Source of the DNA: Salminus brasiliensis
Taxonomy: Eukaryota > Chordata > Actinopteri > Characiformes > Bryconidae
Direction of reading: 5' to 3'
Assembly (NCBI RefSeq): GCF_030463535.1
Contig: NC_132898.1
Span: 22,116,662 to 22,180,661 of the forward strand
Length of the DNA: 64,000 nt
In this document: in pieces, positions 23,801 to 41,129 of the stretch
Layout: each line of letters starts with the position of its first letter
Numbering within the stretch: the first letter of the stretch is position 1
Program-made: the position numbers and the translations under genes
The notes under the pieces: generated by a model
Told to the model about the DNA's origin: nothing
Seen by the model: only the letters and a program-made list of their open reading frames with translations
The model's database searches: none

Positions 23801-26800
23801 GGATTTGCAGTTCCCACCCCTACAGTTCCTGTTCTGCCGCCTCTAAACGGACCCCAGGGAGGAATAACAGGTGAGTCCACACAGCCCAAACATCCCATAC
23901 AATCTCATTCATACTACTGATGCTGCATTACAGCATCTATTTGCCCAGAGATCAGCTGTAATGCCTTGCTGATTTGATTGATTATGAAATCGCCTCAAAC
24001 TGCTGTTTGCTAAAGAAGCCAAAGAGCTGGTCAGGCACATCAGCAGCTATTGTAGACCTGTCCTCGGAAAGCTGACTTATTTTCACTGTAAATTACCACA
24101 ATTATTGTTAAAAGCTTGGCAGTGCCACCTGCATGTGCCATTCATCCACAATCCTCCCCTAACCTGATTTTGGACATTGGATCTGTCCATAATGTCCATT
24201 ATGTCCTCATATCGATCACTGTATTGTACATGGTTGTTAGTTGTTACTGCACTCACATTTCTTTGGATTTAAGTGAACAATGTCACTTTCCTCCATAAAC
24301 AGGAAGCACTGAGAGACTGTGTAATGGAGGCATGATCAGTGTCGCAGACCCGGAGGAAGGAGAGATCCTGATTCCCGCTCCACCTTCTGTGGCACCTCCA
24401 CCACCACCACCCCAGTTCATCCCTCCATCACCCCAATATATTCCTCCTCCACAGGAGTTCTTTGGGAATCTGGACCCACCTATTGATCTGGCAGCGCTGC
24501 AGCCACCCTCCATGCCTCCTCCCAAACCTCCATCACAAACTGGCTCCACAACAGCAGAGGAGCTGGACCTAGCCTCTATCAAGCCCCCACCTATGGCTCC
24601 TCCGAAACCTCCCAGTGACACCAACAGCCCGAGGGCCTCTGTTCCCCTCTCCAGTTCTATTAACACTGCCCAGGACATCCCAGAGTGCCCCAAATTTACT
24701 CCTCCACTGCCTCCACTGGAGAAGCCCCAATCTCCACTTCTCAAAGCCCAGAAGACACCTCCTCCAAAGCCTGTGAGGCTGTCCTCCATCTACAGTTTTG
24801 AGTCACCCCCCACCCCTACACCCTTAGCAACCCCAGCTTCCAGCTTCAACCCTCAGACCGCAGCCAAGCTCTACAGTGTGCCAAAAACAACAGTGCTCAG
24901 CAACCAAGCCGACAAGGAGACGAGGACCCAGCACATCCTGCTGCTCGAGGACTCTTCTGGGAACCCAGTTGGAGTTCACATCAATGGAAAAGCCCCTTCT
25001 TCTGTAAAGGAGAACAGTCCAGCTCAAGATCTAGTACCCCCAGTCAAGCCAGCGCGACGCAACAGCTCAGGTGTCCAGCTAGAGGAAGTAGAGGACTTGA
25101 ACAAGAACTTGCCAGAAATGCTTACCAATGTAACCAACAAACCAGGTAGGACCATCAATGGGGAGCCTGCCAAATTAATTATGCCACAGGAAGTCCCAAA
25201 TAAGATCCCAAGCTCTGTAAAAGGTTCCCCCAACACAGAAAGGACTCAAAATGTGCCATCTGTTCAAGAAATGAGCCAAGTTATGGAACGGCCAGCGTCT
25301 CCAAGCACAACACGCTCCTACAGTCCATTACTGAGCCGCAAGCTGCAGACCTTGCGTGGTCATGAGGGATCAACTGGGAAAGAAGCTTCTACATCTCCAC
25401 TCGCCCTCCTGATGGCTGCTAAGAATCGAGACAAGCAGCGGTCAGCTGTGTCCAGGCAGAGCAGCAACAAGAGCAACAGTTCTGCTGAATCACTAAACGT
25501 TAGCATCCAACCTAACGAGACCAAGCCCAACTCCTTCACCATCATCCCAAAACCTGCTTCATCAGAAAGTGTTCATACAGAACCCAAATTAGCCATCTCA
25601 ACAGAATCCAAACCCCAGAGCCCAAAGATCTCCAGACAAGAACCTTCCGTAGTCCCCCAACCCTTACTCTCCAGTAGTCCTGTGAAGCATTCCACTGACC
25701 CTACATCAACATCTCCACCAGGGCAGAAACAGGACAGTGAAGGTGCCATTCCTTTCATCCCTCCTCCACCTGAGTTTGCTAATTCTGATCCAGAAGATGA
25801 AGCTCCACCTAGCACACCTCCACCTGATCCACCTGCAAAGAGTGATGTTCGACCAGTAAGCACCCCCCCTGTCACCAATGGCCCTGCAGCTCCTCCAAAA
25901 GTCTCCAAAAGCACTCCTGCACCATCTACATCTGTTACCAGCACTGAGCCCATACTCAAAAAGGTGGTTCAAAGCAAACCTCATGCCCCACCAGCTCAGC
26001 CACCAGTTCAACTACAGTCCCAAACTCCACCACTGGCCCAAACCAAAAACCAACTTCCAGCTCCACCACCAACCCAACCTAAATTCCAATTTCCAGCACA
26101 AACCCCAGCTCAACTTAAAACCCAACCTCCAGCTCCACCAACAACTCAACCTCCAGCTCCACCAAAAACTCAACCTCCAGCTCCACCATCAACTCAACCT
26201 CCACCGCCACCAAAAACTCAACCTCCAGCTCCACCAAAAACTCAACCTCCAGCTCCACCATCAACTCAACCTCCAGCTCCACCACCAACCAAACCCAAAA
26301 CCCAAATCCCGGTTCCACCCCTAGTCCAAAACAAAACCCAAGCACAAGCTCCACCACCAACTCATCCCAAAACCCAAATCCCAGTTCCACCACCAACTCA
26401 TCCCAAAACGCAAATCCCAGTTCCACCCCTAGTCCAAAACAAAACCCAAACACAAGCTCCACCACCAACTCATCCCAAAACCCAAATCTCACCTCAGACC
26501 CCACCTTCTGTCTCCGCCAGCCAGGCCACCCTCCTTAGCATCCTGCAAAAGAAGATGCTAGAAATGGACTCCAAGTTCACTCCAGTGCCAGAGGCAGATT
26601 CCAGCGGAGATGACTGGAACTCCCCCCTGTCCGACGATGACGGGGCGAAGAGTCCTCCCGTAAAAAACACAGCTAAAGCTAAGAATGCCACCTTGCCTGT
26701 GCAGACACAAACCCTAGACATGAAAGAACTGGAGAACAAAGTGGCCAAGAAAGCTCAGGACCTAGCTGCTAAATCACCACCCAGGTACAGTACACCCTGC

Positions 26801-27036
26801 ACATCCACTTAGCTAGAGAACCACTGGTGCAGCTCAGTTACATGCATGTAGTGTAAATACAAGCACAATGTTTTACCTGAATGTTCGAAATACCATTTAT
26901 ATAAAAATGTAAAATTATTTTTTTTTCTGTCCTGTTGTTTAGCAACGCCTCTCACTCCAAACATCAATTTGGTATGACGTTCACCGTTAGGCCTGGAACC
27001 AAACAGCCCATCACTCCTGTGATAAAGACAGACTGA
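17005..27036 (+). CDS. Long proline-rich protein, C6orf132-like, 5 exons
   Basis: Exons 17005-17083, 19272-19363, 23783-23870, 24303-26784 and 26943-27036 join in frame through GT/AG sites to 944 residues. The ATG has a good context (CACC before it). The N-terminal region holds an SGTAKVRSRP motif and a GFAVPTPTVP motif, in the same order as similar motifs I recall from vertebrate C6orf132. The C-terminus has a TFTVRPGTKQPIT block. Exon 4 encodes 826 residues of low-complexity Pro/Ser/Thr/Lys-rich sequence with many PPPP and P-x-x-P stretches that could bind SH3 or EVH1 domains; residues about 662-819 are tandem repeats. No enzymatic domain, signal peptide or membrane segment is visible. Family assignment comes from motif order only; the biochemical role is unknown to me. 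Confidence 0.8.
17890..18505. repeat. 15-bp minisatellite in intron 1 of the C6orf132-like gene
   Basis: About 40 copies of a 15-mer close to CTGATCTGTAACAAG, with variants (CAGCTATTACAAACTGACCT, GATGAGCTGATCTG). Several frames on both strands stay open; none is a gene. Confidence 0.92.
19730..20260. repeat. Degenerate CCCAATCC/AGCAGTTCC repeat
   Basis: A diverged array of words such as AATCCCAGCA, GTTCCCAA, TCCTAATAGTT about every 20-30 bp in intron 2 of the C6orf132-like gene. Copy boundaries are not sharp. Confidence 0.55.
20788..20822. repeat. (CA)n microsatellite
   Basis: Uninterrupted CA run inside intron 2 of the C6orf132-like gene. Confidence 0.9.
21636..22690 (+). mobile_element. 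Large interspersed repeat, class uncertain
   Basis: Opens with the common fish word ATTCAATTTACATTTATTTGTATAG (split over 21650-21672), then ACATTTACAGCATTTAGCAG at 21911. A long body with words I associate with fish interspersed elements follows (GTGATGGGTCTTCAGTCTGC, CCGAGTCAGATTTGCAACAT). Frames are broken; no polymerase or transposase domain could be read. It fills about 1 kb of intron 2 of the C6orf132-like gene. Confidence 0.5.
23225..23247. promoter_or_regulatory. Candidate p53/p63-family response element
   Basis: Two decamers, AGACATGTTT (23225-23234) and GGACATGTCT (23238-23247), each match the RRRCWWGYYY half-site at all ten positions and are spaced by 3 bp. The site lies in intron 2 of the C6orf132-like gene. 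p63 controls epithelial genes including IRF6 and LAMB3 in mammals, which are neighbours here. Binding is not shown. Confidence 0.4.
23525..23605 (-). mobile_element. tRNA-derived SINE head fragment
   Basis: Minus-strand GGTTAATATGGTACAGGGGT and ACTGGGGTTCAGTTCCC correspond to A- and B-box regions and resemble the fragment at 3495-3575. Confidence 0.45.
26030..26500 (+). repeat. Coding minisatellite in the proline-rich exon
   Basis: Within exon 4 of the C6orf132-like gene a 24-bp unit encodes TQPPAPPK/S octapeptides repeated several times (about 26105-26290). A longer, less regular unit follows, alternating PKTQIPVPP with LVQNKTQ and APPPTH. The period is a multiple of three, so copy-number change would keep the frame. 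Both antisense and shifted frames also stay open, which explains spurious ORFs here. Confidence 0.85.
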
Positions 27037-30000
27037 CCATGGTCAGAACCTTTCAGAACGTGTGAGAAGATGCTGTTTCTTGCTTAGTGCCTGTACATAA
27101 AGTTAATATGTTGGAACCTTACGTAGGACTGTGCAACGGTTCCCACACAGATAAAGGAGGTTCTACACTGAAAAGGAGCTTCAATGGACTCTCCCCAGTA
27201 GTGGGAATAATTGGACCTCATGAAAATCTATCCTTGCAGTTTTCCCGCGGAACAGCAGGTGTTTTGTGCCGGTTGCTGTATTGAATTTCTCCTCTATGTG
27301 TGTGTGTGTATGTGTGCGCGCCAAAGCCTAGGCCGGATTTGTCCTCTGCAAGTCTTACACACTTGGCTGCTTCCTTATCTGTGGGTAAACAGCACACACC
27401 GCCGACCATGTCTTAAAATGGACCCTGTGTAAATCAGGACTATGTACCGTCGCCTTCAGGGCCTCATGCAGGTCATACTATTCTGCTGAACTTTGTTGCT
27501 TGTCCAGCTGCTGCTAGAACCTCCACAAAGCCTGGAAATGAACTGGAGGACACATGTACATAGCTACGAAACACAGGGTGAAGGGTATGCTCTGTTTGTG
27601 TACAGAAATACAAACACACCACACTTAAGCAAGTGCCATAACCTTCTCTGAGAGGAACCCTATCACAGTGTAAGGAACCGGACTGGAGAACTAATTTAAT
27701 TCTTTTCCATTTTAAAAGATTTTTGTGAGTGAAATCATCTGAAATCTAGTTGATATCACTAACATCTCTCATTCTGAGTTTGTTGTAAGATTGTTCAACT
27801 TTTTAGACATTAATTGCTTGGAAGTTATTTACAGAGTGTTTTCAGTGCTATATAGAACCATTTCTAAAAGATTATAGAAAGAAAAAAGCTTCCCTGGTAA
27901 TTAAAGAACGATTTTGATGAGTTGGCACAATAACAATTTTTGTGGATGATATATTGTCCCGGAAATAATTAAAGCTAATTTTATGCCACCGATATACTGA
28001 AAATGTAATAGCTTAATAAGGTAATTACACCCTTTTTTTCTGTTTTTGGTCATTCCTACTGCCTGACGAAGTTGCCATATTTTTAAAAGACATCTATTCG
28101 CTTAGAGTAACTCGCCTTCATCCATCACAGTCCACTCTGGATGGACTGTTATTGGTGCGTGTACTGCACGTGTTCTACACCATAGATGGCGCTGCTGCTC
28201 CCAGATTCAAGCCCCCACAAAGAGAAGACATGTAGGGCTCACATGGGTGGAACATGGGCTCTGAGTAGGTTTGTATTTGCGTTGTTACTGGGACCCAGTT
28301 GGTCTTCCCGAATGGGCTTCATTGTTACAGCTCACCTTAATCTCACATGGGTCCCATTTAGGTCCTGTATGAAGTGTACAACCCAGATGGAGCCCATGTT
28401 TAACCCCTTCTGGTCCAATCACTGACCCTGGTGGGCATTCATATGTGGGATCCAGTTGGGCTACCCAAACAGGCTCCACATATACATGTTAGCTGTGGAG
28501 TGACTGGCTGAAACATGCAAATAAATGCAATGGGCAACACTGAGGTCAGCCAAATTGAGGTCATGCTCATATAAGTCGATGAAGTAATTATGGTGATAGG
28601 CCTAGTTGTCATGGTTCTATATAGATCAAATGCATTTGCTAAAGAACATTTTAGGAGTGTAATAGCAGATGCATTTGTTTGTTTTAAATATCAAGTCAAG
28701 ACAAGCAAGAAGGAGTAAAACTGAAATGAAAAAAAAAAATCTTCTACATGGATTAGATTTGAGATGATTTCACTCATGTTCCTGTAGAAGTCTACTTGTT
28801 TTGTACATATACGCACAAACGGTTACAGGAGAACAGTTCTTCATAAACTCTGCAGAGCCGCTCAGCTCAAGGTTCAGAATTCGGCTTGGTTTGTTTTCTG
28901 ACAGCTGAAGGAAGAGAAGTAGGAATAGTCAGGGACAGAAGCTCTTCAACTGGAAGCCGTTTAGCTCTTTTCTACAGACCTCTACGCCCTTGTGTTTATA
29001 AAAGGCGCTTATTATTATTATTGCTTTAATATTATCTTATTTACATTTAAAAAGATGCTGCTACAGAAAATACAGTACTTTATTACAGCACTGCTGAAAA
29101 GGATCTCCCCGAGAAACCTGCACCAGAACAGCCGGACTGTAAATAATGGAATATTATCTGGAACAGGAGCAGGGCTCGGCTGTACCACATGTACATAAGT
29201 TTAAACATGGCTACTTATACAGTAACTTATAAACTACACTCACAGAGCTTTTAGTTAGTAACTATAACAGAACTGACCAGATTTGATCAATGCCAGAAAA
29301 CAAACAAACAGTAACTACGTGTTCAGTTTTATTCAAGTTCAGCTGTAACAATCTGATGTATACAGTGCAGTGTGTTCGTTTCCATGGCCATGTGTTAAAT
29401 GACTGGATCTGAGCTAGTTCTGGCATCAGTTCCCATTAGTGAGTGTTACTGACTCAGATAGGACTGAGGGACGGGTTCTGTAGCTGAATTTAGTAAAAAC
29501 CCCAGTGTGAGACTAACTAGTATAAAACAAAGAGCTCAGTAAACACTTGGCACACACTTCAGTATGGTGATGTCCAGTCCAGTTCTCCAGTAGCAGTGGC
29601 AGACGAATGAAGAACAAGCAACATGCATATTACAGATATTAAAGGGAAGAAATATATATTTGTACACAATTTGTTCTGTTTATTCAATGGTTCAGTATAA
29701 GAATATAAAGGGTTAGGGAAAAATCATTAGAATAATAATAAAAATAAAAAAAAACATCACATCACCTGTATGTTTGTGTATGTGTGTGGTTTGTTTGTGA
29801 AAGATCAGAGCAAGTGTTACTGAACTGCAGAAGAGGGGAGAGGAGGTGAATAGTGTCTGGTTACACAGCTTTAATGAGGCTCAGGTTCAGCTGCTCTGCT
29901 CACACTGCTCACCCTGTTGGTTCTTTGAGCGATGCCACAGAAGAACCACTATTTCATTTCAATAAGGAACTATGTTTGTAAAAGAGGTGTGTGAGTATAA

Positions 30001-30838
30001 AAAACCTTTGAAAGATCTAAAGAACCTTCACTCGATGTAAAGTTTCTTTGCCAATATAAAGGTTCTTCACATCTCTCTAGAGGTTGTAAATTCAGTTCTG
30101 CTGTGTCAGTGACTCCACCTCTACTGACCTCTACCTGAGTGAGGATTTTCCCCCTCTGTTACGTAGCGCTGGGAATGGGGAATGTTGGCAGGGACACTGG
30201 TTTCTACCCTGTGTACACCTTACTAAGCACCACCTCCTACATGCATGTTTTAGATGTGCTGAGTTGGTGTGTGATGTGTGTAAACACCAAGGACCTGAAG
30301 CAGTCAGTAAAGACGCAGAGTAACACTTGAGTAACAGACTCCTTTACTGCACTAACTAACGAAGTGGAAACTTGCATATAACACACACACACACACACAG
30401 GGATAAGTGCACTGTTTGCATGTTAAATGTAGCTGTGGATGTGTGGGGGTTAGATATGGTGAACATACACAGTTTACATAAGAGAACCAGAGAACCCCAC
30501 AGAGTTAACTAGTCTGTGTGAGCACCTTTGTGTGTGTTTATGTAGTAGTTTTTGGGGTATCCTAGGTGGTTGCCATGGTGTTGCTAAGTGTCTGCTACAG
30601 TATCCCAGGTGGTTGCTATGGTATATTGGGTGGATGCTAATTGTCCGCTGATCCAAACACAATTACAGTATTAAAGGCAAAAGCTGACTTCTGATCAGCC
30701 GAAGAATGTGATAAGCAGGCAAATACAGTAAAACTACACACACACACACAGACTTTACAGAGCTTACAACTAACCCTAGAGAACCAGAAAACCCCACAGT
30801 CGGGTTACAGGTCTGAGTGAGTATGTGTAAATGTGTGT
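27037..30838. other. Convergent 3' region between the C6orf132-like gene and wdr77
   Basis: No gene recognised. The left part is probably the 3' UTR of the C6orf132-like transcript; candidate signals are ATTAAA near 27967 and AATAAA near 28520. Other content: AGAACC-type repeat units (27845-27910, 30000-30070), a repetitive GGGACCCA/ATGGGCC-rich stretch (28210-28480), and a tandem octamer-like word ATGCAAAT at 28515. wdr77 is transcribed toward this region from the right. Confidence 0.55.
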
Positions 30839-36709
<5,871 letters not shown>

Positions 36710-36889
36710 CCTGCAGATGAGCGTTTCTGTCTCTGTGCTGTTTGTTTGTTTGTTTGTTTGTCTGTTTGCCTGGTTGCCTGTCTGATTGTTGGTGAGTCTA
36801 TCTGCTCCGCGTGAATGAATGGAGAAGCGTGCACGCGCCTCTGAGATGCACTTCCGCTTCCGGATACACAACGCAACTTTAAAAAATAT

Positions 36890-38022
36890 TAAATAGAAAA
36901 TAAATCAAATTCGACTGATCTTTATCAACTCATCTTCACAATAACAACAATAATAATAATAATTATTATTATTATTATTGTTGTTGTTATTAATAATAAT
37001 ACAATCTGTTTTAGTCGGCAGTTATGGTTATTTGCGAGTTCAATCCTTACACTTAATTAAATTAAATTAAATATCATATTTTATTTATTTTAAATACCTG
37101 CTCATATACAACATCACGAACCTTTATGTTTTGAGGTTTGTAGAATATATGAGAAATATAGCGTCCAACGGCGTTCACAGCACGAACAGCGTCAAAATAA
37201 AAGTCTCTAATGCAACAGGCCGAACCCCACTGTGAACATTATCCACATTACATTACATTATCTAGATGTACACTAGTAATGTCTTGTTTAATCCCTAAGA
37301 TCCGTGTTAATTATTGAAATTAAGTACATTATATTAGATATTAATAAGTATAATGCTAATGTATAGTCCCTGAAGGAAATATATTTTTATCCTGCAGTCT
37401 TTTGCAGACAGGGGGCGCTGCAATACTAACAATTACATTGCAATTCAGTACAGTTCACGTCTCTTATTTGCATATGTAATCACTGATAATCATTCATATT
37501 TTCATGAGTACTCACTGCTCTTGACCCTCAAATCCTCCTACTTTACTTTACTTTACTTTATGTTGCCACAACGTCCTAAATCATCTCTAAATACAGCCTG
37601 TCGTTTTATTAATTTCAGACAGTTTCTATGTTTTTTCAGTGTTTTATTTGAGAATAAAAAATAAATGTAACTAAAAGTACTTAAGTAAGAAGTACACAGT
37701 AGCTGTAAGCTTACATAGTGAGCAGTTCACTGCTTCCTCGGGTTGTAAGTTTCTTTATTTTTCATATGAAACCGTTTTAGAAAATAAATATAATCTGAAT
37801 ATTTAATTAGACAAACATATAAAACATTACAGATAAAAAAAAACAAATGAAAATATGATTTTATAATGTATAGATAAGGCACACACACACACACACATAC
37901 ACACAAACAGCTGCCATCCTGTATCAAATACTTATTAGTTATCAGTTAATTTGATTTGCTGTGCATTCTGGGAAAAAGTACATTATTGAGGGCACACATT
38001 TGACCCCACATTTAGAGGTGCA
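36890..38022. other. Spacer between wdr77 and g0s2
   Basis: AT-rich, with an (AAT)n/(ATT)n inverted pair near 36945-36995 and a (CTTTA)n stretch near 37540-37560. The right end is probable g0s2 3' UTR. No gene seen. Confidence 0.6.
37754..37759 (-). terminator. g0s2: Probable g0s2 polyadenylation signal
   Basis: AATAAA on the minus strand about 265 bases downstream of the g0s2 stop codon. The intervening sequence has no coding signal and would be the 3' UTR. Confidence 0.4.
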
Positions 38023-38364
38023 TCATGGGATATCATCAGGGATTGCATGTTCCAGGGTTCTCCAGTTGTTAAAGGACAGTCTCTCCTCCTTTACATGCAA
38101 CAAAGCTCTCTGTTCATCGTATGAGTGTTTGTGTGTGTTTGTGTGAGTGTGTGTAATCTCCCGCAGAGTATTGAGCAGCTCCTCGAACTGTTCATCTGGT
38201 CCTGTCTGGGCGTGGTCTGTGTAGAAGGTCTGCTGCAGCATTTCAGCCACACCCACCAAGGCCCCCAACAAAGCCAGAGCTGAACCCACCAGGTAAACCC
38301 GCAGGAAGCCAGGCCTAACCCGCAGGGACAGCAGCTCCCACACCAACAGCACACCACTGTTCAT
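38023..38364 (-). CDS. g0s2: G0/G1 switch protein 2 (ATGL inhibitor) homologue
   Basis: Small single-coding-exon protein of 113 residues (human G0S2 is 103). G0S2 inhibits adipose triglyceride lipase on lipid droplets. The region FLRVYLVGSALALLGALVGV (about residues 20-39) is the hydrophobic segment typical of G0S2 and the related HILPDA, preceded by a short basic region. The identification rests on this segment, the two-exon structure with an untranslated first exon, and the divergent position next to lamb3, as in human. The C-terminal half is poorly conserved and contains a run HTHTNTHKH encoded by a (CA/GT)-like repeat at about 38112-38155. The ATG at 38364 lies 20 bases after a splice acceptor. 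Confidence 0.75.
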   Translation of the reverse strand: MNSGVLLVWELLSLRVRPGFLRVYLVGSALALLGALVGVAEMLQQTFYTDHAQTGPDEQFEELLNTLREITHTHTNTHKHSYDEQRALLHVKEERLSFNNWRTLEHAIPDDIP

Positions 38365-38394
38365 CACTGTTGCTCCAACACAGACTGGAAACAC

Positions 38395-38735
38395 ATCAAA
38401 CAAATCAAAACACATCAAAACAACACAGTCAAACATCAAAACAAAACAGACAAACATCAAAGCACATAAAAATAACAGTCAAACATCACAACAAAACAGA
38501 CAAACATCAAAGCACATCAAAACAACACAGTCAAACATCAAAACAGACAAACATCAAAGCACATAAAAATAACAGTCAAACATCACAACAAAACAGACAA
38601 ACATCAAAGCACATCAAATTAACACAGTCAAACATCAAAACACAGCAAAACAACACAGTCAAACACATCAACTCAACAAATCAAACAAATCAGAATACAT
38701 CAAACACAACAAAACAACATAACATATCAAAACAT
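38395..38735. repeat. Degenerate minisatellite in the g0s2 intron
   Basis: An A/C-rich tandem array with variant units built from the words CAAACATCAAA, ACAGTCAAACATC and AACAAAACAGAC. Segments of about 60-110 bp recur nearly identically (for example around 38437-38500 and 38545-38610). It fills most of the intron between g0s2 exon 2 and its 5' UTR exon. Confidence 0.75.
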
Positions 38736-39027
38736 GTCAAACAAGGTGTGATCCTGGGGGTTCCAAACCTCCTAATTAAGCCTTAGAAACATCAGAAAGC
38801 CTTGTTGTCTAAATACTGCACATAAAAATGTAGTTTTCTCCACAAACACTTTAATATGATATTTAATATTAATAATATTAACCAGTAATCATGTTATTAG
38901 AACATTATTGTTTTATTTTTTATTAGAAATATTATATTATATTAATATTTGGATATATATGCTGACAGTTAAACAGTATAAAGTAAACACACACAGACAC
39001 ACACTTCTACACAGAGAATACACTCAC

Positions 39028-39082
39028 CTGTCTGAACAGCTTTCTCTATACTCTCTCTCTTTCTCTCTCTCAGAAGTTTATA
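39028..39082 (-). promoter_or_regulatory. g0s2: g0s2 TATA box and untranslated first exon
   Basis: On the minus strand TATAAA (plus complement 39077-39082) is followed some 50 bases later by a consensus splice donor (CAGACAG then GTGAGTG, exon end at 39028). The matching acceptor is at 38385/38386, with exon 2 starting at 38384. This predicts a short 5' UTR exon and an intron of about 640 bp. The exact start site is inferred. Confidence 0.5.
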
Positions 39083-39979
39083 CTGCTGTATATGTGTGTG
39101 TGTGTGTGTGTACATGTGCTCTGCCCACCGTGTGACACAGCAGTGAGTGTTTAGTGTTTACCCACTTCCTCCATCAAAGAGTAAGCTGATTGGCTCAGAC
39201 AGGCTGGGCTAATGCTAATGTGTCTGACACTGTAGACGTCCGGCTCGCTCCGGCTGTTACACTGGATTACACACAAACACACACACTCACTGAAGTCAGA
39301 CTGAACCAGGCTGAACTGTGAGTGTGTGAGTACTCAGTAGGCAGGAATTTCCAAACTCACACACATGACCTGAACAGCACTGCAGTTTAGTCTGACCCCT
39401 CCAAAAAAAAAGAAAAAAAAAAAGGGGGGGGGGTGTTCTAAAAGAACACATCATTTAGAATTGGAAGGAATATGGTATGTGTAAGGCTACCTAGAGCAGG
39501 CCGTCCTCACAAACTGAGTGAGTGCAAGAAAGAGACTAGTGAGGGAGGCTTCAGGAGTTAAAAGCTTCAGCAGCTGAGATGGGAGAGACTACATACTACA
39601 TACAACAATGGCGAAATAGCTATATGAGAGTGTAGGAAAGAGAGTTAAATCTCAACAACAGTTCACCCAAAGGCATGTGGGAGACAAGGTTCTTTGTTCA
39701 GATTAGACCAAAATGGAGCTTTTTGGCAGTTAGCCTAAAAGCTATGTTTGGCAGACATCAAACACTGCACATCACCACAAACATACTATCGCCACCATGA
39801 AGCCTGTTGCTGGCAACTGAACTCCAGGGGGGAGTTCACTGACTTTTTTTTATCATCCCCTGACTTATACACCTCTTATACTCTTATAATAGCCTTTACT
39901 CAGAGTTGTGTGGAGTGTTCTTCTGTCTTTATGGTGTATTTGTAGCCAGGAATACCGATTAACCAGTGACTGGACCTTC

Positions 39980-41120
39980 CACTTATACCACATATACACT
40001 TATACACTTATACCACTTATACCACTTATACCACATATACACTTATACACTTATACCACATATACACTTATACCACTTATACACTTATACCACTTATACC
40101 ACATATACACTTATACCACATATACACTTATACCACTTATACCACATATACACTTATATCACTTATATCACTTATACCACATATACACTTATACCACTTA
40201 TACACTTATACCACTTATACCACATATACACTTATACCACTTATACACTTATACCACTTATACCACATATACACTTATACCACTTATACCACTTATACCA
40301 CATATACACTTATACACTTATACACTTATACCACTTATACACTTATACCACTTATACCACATATACACTTATACCACTTATACCACATATACACTTATAC
40401 CACTTATACCACCTATACCACATATACACTTATACCACTTATACCACATATACACTTATACCACTTATACCACTTATACCACATATACACTTATATCACT
40501 TATACCACATATACACTTATACACTTATACCACTTATACCACTTATACACTTATACCACTTATACTACTTATACCACTTATACCACATATACACTTATAC
40601 CACTTATACTACTTATACCACTTATACCACATATACACTTATACCACTTATACCACATATACACTTATACACTTATACCACTTATACCACATATACACTT
40701 ATACACTTATACCACTTTTACCACTTATACCACATATACACTTATACCACTTATACTACTTATACCACTTATACCACATATACACTTATACCACTTATAC
40801 CACATATACACTTATACACTTATACCACTTATACCACTTATACACTTATACCACTTATACTACTTATACCACTTATACCACATATACACTTATACCACTT
40901 ATACTACTTATACCACTTATACCACATATACACTTATACCACTTATACCACATATACACTTATACACTTATACCACTTATACCACTTATACCACATATAC
41001 ACTTATACACTTATACACTTATACCACTTTTACCACTTATACCACATATACACTTATATCACTTATACCACATATGCACTTATACCACTTATACCACATA
41101 TACCCTTATACCACATGTTT
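39980..41120. repeat. 1.1-kb minisatellite between g0s2 and lamb3
   Basis: Tandem array made almost wholly of two short words, a 9-mer of the form TTATACCAC and an ACATATACAC variant, mixed in irregular order for over 1.1 kb. Two plus-strand frames stay open for about 400 codons only because the array lacks stop-forming words; these are not genes. The array sits between the divergent g0s2 and lamb3 transcription units. Confidence 0.95.
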
Positions 41121-41129
41121 AGGTTCTAA

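Noticed and set aside
24283-24789. Minus-strand Gly/Ser-rich open frame opposite the proline-rich exon
   Set aside because: Antisense shadow of proline codons; the plus strand has splice-supported, motif-supported coding sequence.
26115-26504. Minus-strand frame rich in ELVVELGF/EVELMVELEVEF
   Set aside because: Antisense of the coding minisatellite.
39908-41129. Two overlapping plus-strand open frames of about 400 codons (HLYHLYHIYTYT type)
   Set aside because: They are translations of the minisatellite; the array lacks stop words in two frames. No splice or start context and no known protein.
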